In this document: positions 51,701-63,400 of the stretch, piece after piece
Position numbering within the stretch: position 1 is the stretch's first letter
How the letters are laid out: every line of letters starts with the position of its first letter
From: Sthenelais limicola
Taxonomy: Eukaryota > Annelida > Polychaeta > Phyllodocida > Sigalionidae
DNA: 64,000 nucleotides
Assembly: GCA_942159475.1 (NCBI GenBank)
Contig: OW804098.1
Coordinates: 117,887,374 to 117,951,373, forward strand
Reading direction: 5' to 3'
Made by a program: the position numbers and the translations under genes
The notes under the pieces: model-generated
Told to the model about the DNA's origin: nothing
Seen by the model: only the letters and a program-made list of their open reading frames with translations
Database searches by the model: none

Positions 51701-54700
51701 TCATTGGAAACATGAAATGAACAGTGGGCAACAACAAAATTGCCCACAACATTTGTCGCCGCCGTTTTTCCTCTGAGTGGAGTCGCCCTATTATGCACTA
51801 TATTTTTATATCGTTTTATAGCGGAACTCCACTATAGGTAAAAAAAACGGCGCCAACAGGCAAAAACGGCTGCGACGAATTTTTTGCGACGAAATATCTA
51901 ATCAAGTTAGATATTTTGCAATTGTTGGCAACATATAAATGTGTTGCAAACAACCTATTTTACCCCCTCATCCACTAGAATTTTTAGTCATGTCCAATTT
52001 TCCGAATTTTTAGAAATGTCGGCGACGAATTTTGCCTGTTGGCGCCGTTTTTTACCTATAGTGGAGTTCCGCTATTATACCTAAGGTTAAATTAGTGGTC
52101 CTAAGTCGTGTAGGTAGTAGACATATTACATTAGTAGCCTGGCGCCTAGTATTTAGTCAGTACCGACCAATGGTCTGGGAATATGAGTAAATGTTGATAT
52201 CTATATCCGTGATAGCTAAAAATACATTAAAGAAGTGAAAATTAAACACCTAAAATATAGTTAAAAGGAGCCGATTGTGTTTTGTTTATTTTAAATGTTT
52301 TATTCAGCATTGGACATTATGTAACAATTACACTATATCTCAGGACTGATTTAATGATATAAAAAGATCAACCCTGAGGGCTCCTGTCGTGTAAATCCTA
52401 TCTAACAACCTGGAGAGTTTGTAGAAGTAGTTGAGGAATAGGTAGTTAGGTAATGTATGGAGTAATTGCCGCTAACATTGCTAGACGGGTCAGAATTCCA
52501 GAAAATGCACAATCTACAGTTCTACACATCTCTCAAATTTTGCTAAATTAGAGTGAAAAATTATAAATACTGAGTATATCTGAGTGTATTCTGTATTGTA
52601 TTCATTCAATAGATATATTCGAATATATTGCACTGCATTCTTAACCTAATTTCCGTCTTAAATTTGGGTTATTTGAGGGGATTGTTGAAGGCCAAATGTC
52701 CATTTTATGAAGGTTTGACCCGTACAGAAAAACTGAAATTGAATCTATGGGAAAGCCAAGCATACGAAAGGTCGCCAATATATAACGAAATAATGATGTA
52801 GCTATATTTAGTACTTCTGTAGAACAAGTCAGAGTGTGTTCCTGACCAGTCAGAGACACGATGTGCGCGAAAAAAGTTAACTACTGTAAACGTATTAATG
52901 TTCGCGCAGTATTTATTTTCGCTATTTTCGCGCACCCACCTTTGTGCGCGAAAATAAATCCTGTACGAAAGGTATAATTATTCCATAAACAATGTATGAG
53001 ACTTCCTTGCTGCGCGAATTTAAATCCCCGCGAAAAGGTGCCATTGTATTTAGTGCGCGAAAATTTATCTGCGCGAAAATAAATACGTTTACAGTATTTT
53101 GTTGATGAGAAGAACTTTCGTAATTGTTGATTTTTCAGGAAACTCTGTCTTTCTTGAAAGCTTTGAAAAGTTCAGTTTGTCTGTAAACCCTGGGGTAATT
53201 TGTGCCCAACTGCTCTAAACATATCAATATAATTATTCGCGCAGTATTTGGGTCAGATTTTCAGAAAATGTACATTCGGCAGCTGTACACATTTGGTAAA
53301 TTCTGCTAAATTAGGCTGCAATTTGGGCAATGCTAGGTAAATTCAAGTATATTTGGTATTGCATTGATTCTAGCAATCTGTTTGGTTAGCTTGAACTGTA
53401 TTTTGAACTTTATTTTCGTCTGAAATTTGTGTTATTTGAGACGATTGGGGAAGATGAATTGTACATTTTCTGAAGACCTGACCCATTTATTTCCGCTATT
53501 TTAGCGCACCAACCTCATGAAAAAAGGTGTACGGTGTTACGTCCTTGCTGCGCAGAAATGTATGCGCGCGAGAATACGTTTACAGTAATTACAAGTGTGC
53601 GTGTAGGAGTCCATCTGGTAGTTACACTTCAGTCTAGTTATGTGATGGGCGAATCTGGTAGTCGATTCTGTATTTATCGATCAGATTATTAGTTAGATGT
53701 GTACAACTTTACACCTATTATTATAATAAATAAATCCTATCTTATCTTATAATATACCAAATGTTTAGAGCTGCTAAATGTACATTTTCTGATGATCTTA
53801 CCCGTATTTCCATAGAATACGTACACATTCAGACAAATATATACAAATAGCCCAAATTCAACGCCTAAAAGGATTTCCTTTAATCAATGCAACACTAAAT
53901 ATACTCAGATAAATAAATAACATTCATTTGCCTAATTTAGCATAATATACCACATTTTTATAGCTGCCAATTGTACATTTTCTAAAGATCTGACCCATAT
54001 ACATCACAAGATATATACATTTAACACAGGTGCGCGACAAAAATAGATTTACGGCTTTCAGTTAGGCCAATAATTAGCGAAAAACACTAATTACAGGCAT
54101 TAGACTCACTACATAAATACTCACCGCTCTCTACGTCTCTCTCTCTCTAATCAGTGCCAGTTACCCCGGAATTTATTTTATTTTATTTTAGATGGGTTTT
54201 TTTCGTACCATGAGGGACGGGGATGTTACACATTTATAAGTACAACAGGTGTAAAAATGTGAAAAATGTGGGATTTGTAGCAGTGTTTTTGGCCAAAGTC
54301 CAGAATTACGAGTTTTTATGGAAACGTTACCTGTTTATTGGGATGTACCTGTAAGAATAAGTACCTGTAAGGGTTTATATATACACCTGAGGAGAAGAGA
54401 AAAGAAAGGAAAAACAAATATGGCAGGCATTAATTTAAGGTATAAAACACTATACTTCAAACTGAAGGTAAAAAGCATAATTATGCTCGTTCGGATGGAG
54501 GTTGGAGAATAAGTAGACATTGTCAATTGGTTTATCTTGTTGTCTAAAGTCTGCGTCCACAGGCAGAAGAAACTTTTTGTGGACAATTATATTTTATTTT
54601 CTAATAAATATGAAGGAAAGTGAATACAAATTGAGAGCGCTAAGAGAAAGGTAATCTATGAGCCCCACACAAGGAAAACAACATTATCAATGGACGAAAG

Positions 54701-57700
54701 GTTTTCTTTGTTTTTTTTTAAAAACATTTTTATTTCTTGAATTTCTACAATGTTGTAAGTCTCGTTCGCGAAATATAACCCACTATTGACTTTCCATTTT
54801 TTTAGGGAATAATTGTTCAAATTTGTTTATTGGCCTGAAATGAAAATAGATAAATAAAAAAAAAATGTGCTTGTGTAGTGGTTGAGTGTTTTACGGGTCC
54901 CGCAATGATATAGTTTGGGAGTCCGAGACTGTCCGCTGGTTGAGTCCAGTCCTTTCGGACTGACACCAGAGGGCAGTCGAGGGCTCTCGGATCAATCCGA
55001 ACACAGACCCTGGAAGAGTGGTCTCGTGTCTTATTACTTTTATCTGTGTTTATCTCTTTATATTGTGCCTTGTCCTTGTATATTGCTATTTTATACCTTT
55101 GAAATGTCCTTTTATGTTGTTCTTATCCATCTCTGGTATTGCTTATCTTAAACTCTTCTCTTATGAGAATATGTTATGTTTCATTATTCTCCACACCTTG
55201 TATTATACTGTTTTGCAGCATTTATGTTCCCTTTGTGGCTGGTCCACAAAGGTTGGTCTGACAGGTTGTGTGGTGATAAAACCAGAGTACGAGAGTAATC
55301 ATTGTTCCATTTTATTCCTAAGCTAAGAGTCCCGAACCGAGTTCACTACACTTGATTATTTATGTGCCATAAGAACCAATGTTATTTTTTTCATTCAAAT
55401 CTCTGAGGGAATGGGGAAATATATATATATCTATATTATTTATATATTCAATAACCTAGTGAGACTGTAATTTACAGTTCTATAAACGCTAGAGTAAATA
55501 GTAAGATACCTAAAAGAAAAAGAAAAAAAGTAAGACATTTGTAAAGAATCGTCTAAAATTTAAGAATTTCTTAAAGGTTTACAATACCTCAAACCAACAG
55601 ACACACTAGTTTGCTGGAATATTTCTATACTATATGCCGCTCCTTGTTTTCTTTGACACATTTCCTTATTATCATATGTTTAGATGAATTTGTGCACGAA
55701 TCTGGGTGACATGGCCAACTTCAGATGTAGTTTTTACCCACGCGACGTTTCTTTTTTCACATTTCCCCATAACTAGACTCCCATACTAAAACACTGTTAT
55801 TTTCAAGCGACTGCAAAATACCAACTAAGTTCGTGAGATAACTTTGTTTTCGATTTCATTCTTACTTATGTGCTAAGAGATACTCCTTGAAAGCTTTGTT
55901 CAAATATCAATGGACACTCTGTCTTTCCATTGAACACCCGCATGTACCTTTAATAGTTCTCTACAGCGGAACTAATTGCCCTCATATTCAGGTTAGGTGT
56001 GTGGTGTCGGCCCCTCGTGTGAATCTTCCAAACTAAAAGTTAGAGCCTGGTTTATACCCATACATTCGCAGGTGGAGACACCACACTTGTCATGGTCATT
56101 CATAGACGGTAAACGTTTTACTATTATCAGAGCTATTATATCGGTCAGATTTTCAGAAAATGTACAATTCAACTCCGCCAATATTCTCAAATAACCCAAT
56201 TTTCAGACGAAAATAAAGTTCAAAATACAGTTCAACCTAACCAAACAGATTGCTAGAATCAATGCAATGCCGAATATAATCAAATTTACCTAGTATTGAC
56301 CAAATTGCAGCCTAATTTAGCAGAATTTACTAAATGTGTACAGCTGCCAATTGTACATTTTCTGAAAATCTGACCCATATAGACTACTAGTTTATAATAG
56401 CTCTGCTATTGTGAAACTTTCACAAAATACAATTTTCCCACACGTCCCAAGTTACATATGTTGGTCATTTGAATCAAGTTTATATCATTTTTTTTTCCAG
56501 AGATATGCAAAATTCTAAAATCCCCATTTTCCTACACAGTTGCCATGGAAATGGATTTCATTAAAAATGCTCAACAATGCCAGCTGGGCACTCATCAGTT
56601 TCTTGAATCTGACCACCTGCTGAATCCATTTCAGCAAAAAAACTGTAGTAGTATTCCAAGTCGCGCTTACTCCATATTTGGGGGTTTGTCTACTGGACTA
56701 ACACTTATGATTGCAAAATTAATAGTCTATACGAATGAGAATTATTTTTGTTTTTGCAACGTGTATCCTTTATTTCTTAAAGTTGACAATTATTGATAAG
56801 GCATACATGAATACAGATTTGGTTTCAACTAAATACTAGGCGCCAGGATGCTATATTAATATTATAATATTATTATTATTTATATACCTACTACCTGTAC
56901 TGACTTAGGATAACAAATATAAGGTTAGGTTTAGGGTTATAGTTAGCATTGGTATCAATCCAAGTACTCTATGCCACTTCACAGAACACATGAAACTACA
57001 GTGCATAATGGTAACATTGCTATTTTTTTTAGCATCTTGGCACCTAGTATCTAGACGCTTCTTACAGATTTTCAGTCGCTGTTTGGAGTACTCAGTAGGC
57101 GGCGACACTATTGTTTTCACCGGAGTTTGCTGTTACATCATTCTGCACTAGATGGCGCCACACTTGTTTCTTTCGGGTTTTTTGTTTGAACCTCTTAGCT
57201 ATGACAATTGTGATCCGTTTTAGGAAAATGAGTCATAAGTCGCAAAAAATGGATTTTGAGATATCACCATATTTGAAAAGAGGAGATCAAGCCGATTCCA
57301 ATGATAGTAAACAGTATAATGAAATAATAAGTATTTCTAGATTTTAAGTTAGATATTTTCGTTTTTGAAAAAAAGGTTTCCAATATTTCTGGGGGTTAAT
57401 AAACAATAAAATAACTAAATGTAGTCCATATGAGGACCTTTAAAACGAAAGGATATATTGCATAGATTGTCCTGAAATTTGAGACATCGATTGACATATC
57501 TATAAGTGATGAACTCTCCAAAAATCAGAACATTCCAATAATGTGATCTTGTGAAAAAACACTTTGAAAAATATTAATTTTGCGACTTGTGACTCATTTT
57601 CCTGAAACACATCACAATTTTCCCTGACCCCTATAATACCATACAGTGAAGATTCTTTGTGATGTGTTTTCAGGGAAATGAGTCACAAGTCGCACAAAAG

Positions 57701-60464
57701 GGTATTTTTCAAAGTGTTTATTTTGCAAGATCACTTTATTAGTTCTGAGGAGTTTATCACTTATAGTTATATCGATCGATGTATCAAATTTCAGGACAGT
57801 GTATGTAAAACACCGTTTCGTTTTAAAGGTCCTCATATGGACTACATTTAGTTACTTTACCGTTTATTGGCCCCAAGAAATAGTGGAAACGTTTTTGGTC
57901 AAAATGTAAATATCAAACTTAAAATCTAGAAATACTTATTAGATTATGAGACTGTTTACTATCATTGGAATCCGCTTGATCACATCTTTTCAAATATAAT
58001 GGTATCTCAAAATCTATTTTTTGCCACTTATGACTCATTATGTTAGAGGTTGTTGGTCTCCATTTTTGATCGCATCTATTTTTACCTGGATATCCTCTTT
58101 CACTTGTCTCCACAATGTACGTTCCTCTCTGGGGGCATGTTTCCTATAGAGAGTATAGTTAAATATTGCATCTCATTTTCAGCTCAGAAAACACATTTAA
58201 AATAATGATTTTGCCTTCCTCGAAGAGCCTCTGAGAAATTAAATAGAGAGTTACACTGTTCGAGTATATGGGTCAGACTTTCCGAAAATGCACAATTGGC
58301 AGCTCTACACATTCAGGAAATTCTCCTAAATTAGGCTGCAAAATGGTTAACATCGGGTATATCAGAGTATCTTTGGTAACGCATTGATTTAAAGTATAAG
58401 TTCTGTTGCGTTAAACTGCATTTTGAAGCACATTTTTGTCTTAAATGTGGGTTATTTGAGAGGATTGGTGAAGGCGAATTGTACATTTTATAAACATCTT
58501 ACCCTTATACAGTATATGGGTCAGACTTTCAGAAAATGTACAATTGGCAGCTGTACATATTTAGTAAATTCTGCACAATTACGCTGCAATTTGGTCAATA
58601 CTAGGTAAATTCATGCATATTCAGCATGGCATTGGTTCTAGCAATCTGTTTGGTTAGGTTGAACTGTATTTTGAACTTTATTTTCGTCTGAAATTTGGGT
58701 TATTTGAGAAGATTGGCGAAGTTGAATTGTACATTTTCCGAAAATCTGACCCATATGTTATGTTGCAGTACTCTAGCGTTCTACACGAGCTTGGCCACAT
58801 CATTGGCCGCTTCCACGAGCACGGCCGGCCCGACAGAGACACATTCGTGGAGATCCAGCTGCAGAATGTGGCAGTGGGGGACTGGCCGGAGTTTGACCGC
58901 TACCCCTGGGGACTGGTCACTGACTACGACGTCCCTTACGACTACCTCAGTATCATGCACTACGCCGGCAGGGTAAGGCTTTGGGTTTTTTCTTTTTTTA
59001 TTCATTTAGGGCAAACAATATTTAGAATAACATCAAACTGAAAAAGATGCTGTATCCATCTTGGATGTGTTTCAGACGTTGCCTCTTATAGTAACATTAC
59101 GCAATACTTCCAGTGATTGTCATAGAGTTATTAGTTATTAATTATTATTGATAGAACAGGTACAATCAAATGTATTCCAATGTTGTTAACATGTAGGGGA
59201 TCTGATAACTTATATTTCTATCTCTTCACATGCTTGAAAATATTGTTTGTAATCTTAATTAAGGATGTACATCTATTTATTTAGTAGTTGAACACTTTTT
59301 TTCAAACATAAAAATAACAAACATAACATATAAAAACACTTCTTACATGCCCTTCATGGCTACCATCATTAGAACCGGCTAGATCTCATCTTTCCAAATA
59401 TGATAATATCTCAAAATCGATATTTTGAGACTTGTAACTGATTTCCCTGTAACACCACAAATATAACACCGACTCTTTCCCACAGAGTTTCTCAAGAAAC
59501 GGAGCCTATACCATAGTAACCCTGGACGAGGACGCACAGACACTGATCGGCCGTGCCACGAGCCTCAGCCCCAGGGATATAGAGACCGTCAACCTCATGT
59601 ACCAATGTCCAGGTAGGATATATGTGAGGTGTTTCAGAAAAATGAGTCATAAGTCGCAAAATTAATATTTTTCAAAGTGTTTTTTTCACAAGATCACATT
59701 ATTGGAATGTTCTGATAATTGGAGAGTGTGTTACTTATAGGTATGTCAATCGATGTCTCAAATTTCAGGACAATCTATGCAATATATCCTTTCGTTTTAA
59801 AGGTCCTCATATGGACTACATTTAGTTATTTTACTGTTTCTTAACCCTCAGAAATATTGAAAACCTTTTTTTCAAAAACGAAAATATCAAACTTAAAATC
59901 TAGAAATACTTATTATTTTATTATACTGTTTACTATCATTGGAATCACATTGATCTCTTCTCTTCAAATATGGTGATATCTCAAATTATTGTTTGTTTGT
60001 TTTAAATGGGTTTATTCAGCCAAGAGACGTCATGTTGTTGTATACTTTTCTCAGTATTAGCTAATGGAAAAAGCAAAGCATAGGACTCGTTACAGCAATT
60101 GTAGTTTAACAAATGAATGTTATAGTCGTAGAATAAAAGTTTTCAAGATATTATATTATACAGAAAATTCCGCTTTAACAATAAAACTGTTATTTTTTAA
60201 CAAAAAGAATTAAATCGAAGCAAAACAATGTAAGAACCATCACCCGGGTATAATCATCGTTTTGCTACTATCGAAGGAGAGGCTAATTAATCCAAAAAAT
60301 AATCAACATACCAAAGCATATTCCAGAATCATTCAAGTCAAAATCAATGTAAACACTTCAACAACAGAAAGGCCTAAATCAGATTTTCGGGGTCTGGAAA
60401 ATTCTAGATATTTAGTATTCTATTGAACGCGTTTGTACAGATTTTCTTCAACTCTGTAACAGGC

Positions 60465-60496
<32 letters not shown>

Positions 60497-63400
60497 AGAT
60501 AAGAGAATTCTTTATTCGTCATAAGATGGTGCGGACAAAAAAGTTGTAGTGAAACCTTTCTTTTGATTCTAAGTTTGAACTTTGCTTGTGTTTTAAAGAA
60601 AGTTTGCAATATTTCTGGGTGAACACTTACTAGTTGCTCTTTCCCCCCCCCTTTCCTCCACGGTCTCTACCTCTATCACTCCCTCTCTCTTCTCTTTCGT
60701 CTCTCTCTCTGTCTGTCCCTCTGACCCTCTCTTTCTCACTCTCTCTCACTCTCATTCTCACTCTCTCTCACTCTCACTCTCACTCTCATTCTCACTCTCT
60801 CTCACTCTCTCTCTCTCTCATTCTCACTCTCTCTCACTCTCTCTCTCTCATTCTCACTCTCTCTCTCACTCTCTCTCTCACTCTCATTCTCACTCTCTCT
60901 CACACACTCCTCTTCCTCTCCTTTCCCTCTAAGCTCTCACTCTCTTGCTGTTATTCCCTCATTTCCCATTCCCTTTCCCTCTCTACATATCCATCCATAT
61001 AATATGAAGCTAGAGCGATTTCTAGGAAAGGAGGTAGAAAAGAAATGGTAGAAAGAAGGTTTTCTTTGTCCAGAATGTTCTCGGAATTTGTTGTTTTACA
61101 AACCACTTTACTCATCTTTAGAGGTCTCTCCCCCCTCTCTGGATGTCGTCGTATGTGGTTTGTGAAGGTATTTGGGGGGGAAATTAGATTTTGAAGCCTT
61201 TTTTAAATCGGGATAACCACACTCTATTCATAGCCTGGGAAAGCCCCTGTGAGATACTACGTCATTTCCCACAACCTACGTCCAGGGGGACCTAAAACTG
61301 GTATGAAAGTCAGAGAAGAGGGGGAGGGAAAAGAGGGAGAGGGGGAAGTGTGGCGATAGAGGGTGACCGTCCTCCGGACGGGTACTACTTTGCTAGTATA
61401 TCTATAAATAGAGCGACCAACGTGTTGACGGTGTATTAACCCCGGTACTATTGTCACTCTGCCTATACTACTCCCTACATAATGCACTCTCATCCATCTA
61501 GTTCAGTAGTCTAGCCCAGAAACATACCAGAAGTCCTGGAACTCCCCTTTCAGACGTATGTCTCGTTTTTGGTACATTTTTACGTGTAAATATAAATGAT
61601 TCAATGATTGTTGTCTATTTTGTGTGTTGAGGGGACGAGTGTTTGGACCGGTATGATGACTGTGTGTTCTGGACCCAGGACGGCCAGTGCTCTAACCCAA
61701 CCAGTCGGCCCTGGATGGAGGCAAATTGTAGGCTCAGCTGTGGACTCTGCTTCGCAAGTAAGTGTCTCCTCATGACTCATCATTAATTTTAACCACTGAG
61801 GGGGATGGAGAATTGTTTGACCCCCCGCCTTTTGAAATATTGTGCAGAATTTCTTGCCCTCCCCCTTTAAAGTTTGTGCAAAATTGCATGCGCCCTACAT
61901 CATTGTAGGTATGAGTCTGTGCATAAAAAGCATCCTCCCTAGGCAGGCCCTATACTCCGCAACCTGTTTCTATGTACTAGTATGGAGTAACTCATTGCGG
62001 AATAGAGGGCCTGCCAAGAGAGGATGATAAAAAGATGTCCCCCTCCCCCCCCCCCCCACACACACACCTTTAGAGTATATATATGCGCACAGAAAGCCGA
62101 CCACCATGAGATTATTTGCAAAAAAGAAGCCTCCACCCCCCATCCCAAACACCTTAAGAGTCGCCAAAAAGAAATGGCTCCCTGAAAATCCGTCCCCCCC
62201 CCCCTCCCCCAGTGGTTAATTATGAAAAGTCTCATAGTTCATATTTTGGGCAATTTTGTGCTCTAGCCTCACTTATTGCGATATTTGATTGCTATCAAAC
62301 TCGTTTAAAAACCAAGCTAGAGCTATTCACATCTGGAATGACGAATACTTTATATAACTGTTTTACCCGGTCATCAGAGAGCGTATTATTATATTATTTT
62401 TATTCTTATACTATTGTCTATATTATATATTTTCCACAGATCTCATTGTTCAACTAGTGTGTTATCATGTACATTGAGTGCCATATTGTACTACGATTGA
62501 ACTTACTATAAAATGTAAAGCTGTAGAGTATCACTCTGGTCATTGACAAGAGTGTCATTGTTCTCTACATATCATCGAGTGTAATATCATCAAAGAGGCT
62601 GAGAACCTCCCGTTAGCTGGAGAGACCCTCTTCTTTGCGACATACTGTCAAATAACAAGTTTTCTAATCTAATCTAATCTAATCAAAGCTGCACTCTCAG
62701 CTAACCTCGGTCAAAAACTATACATTTGTTACAGTTCTACAGTGTCTTTTCGAAATAATGATTATATATTTCTATAAGTAATTGAATTACTACATGTATC
62801 ATACCATTCGACGGCACACTAGGCCCATGAAAGCCCCGAAGCAGTATAAATGCTTCCCAGTATAAATAAGATATTTATAAAATGGGTCAGATTTTCAGAA
62901 AATGTACAATTCAGCATCGCTAATCTTCTCAAATAACCCAAATTTCAGACGAAAATAAAGTTCAAAATACAGTTCAACCTAACCAAACATATTGCTAGAA
63001 TCAATGCAATGCCGAATATTCTCGAATTTACCTAGTATTGACCAAATTGCAGCCTTATTTAGCAGAATTTACCCAATGTGTAGATCTGCCAATTGTACAT
63101 TTTCTGAAAATCTGACCCAAATAACAAACTGTACTATAACTTGTTACTAGGTCGGTGTCCGCCCGGCTACTGTGGACTGTATGGTGTGTGTCAGCAGGGC
63201 GCTAACAACTACCGCTGCGTCTGTAACGATGGCTACATAGGACCACAGTGTGGAATAGGTTGGTTATCTTTCATTATTAACAGTCTAGGCCCAATGTTGA
63301 GAGAGTCCCTTCAAATGGAGGGAAAGTCTCTCGCTTCAATTCTAAAGTGCCATTATAATACCATTAAGACCGGAAAGTGTCATTATAATCCCATTAAAAC

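Larger units (their letters stand above)
51518..52156. mobile_element. MITE-F with two nested MITE-E elements
   Basis: Outer 27-bp inverted ends differ at one base (CTAGATACTAGGCGCCAGG... against CTAAATACTAGGCGCCAGG...). Inside are two MITE-E copies (51565-51788 and 51821-52072); without them the MITE-F core is about 160 bp, comparable with the copy at 56829. Confidence 0.85.
59988..61631 (+). other. Intron 13, main part
   Basis: A possible minus-strand retroposon tail at 59988-60040 (TTTGTTTGTTTTAAATGGG) replaces the right end of a MITE-B; then pentamer and CT repeats. Confidence 0.45.

Noticed and set aside
54874..55350. tRNA-derived SINE
   Set aside because: GGTTGAGTCCAGTCC loosely resembles a B box, but TG...CA ends, inverted TGTAGTG/CACTACA and the CTTG duplication fit an LTR.
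58695..58976. Alternative frame through the catalytic exon beginning in MITE-A
   Set aside because: The frame giving the HExxH zinc motif and phase-consistent splicing is the real one; this is its shadow.
60634..61002. 122-codon Ser/Leu-rich open frame
   Set aside because: Translation of a CT microsatellite.
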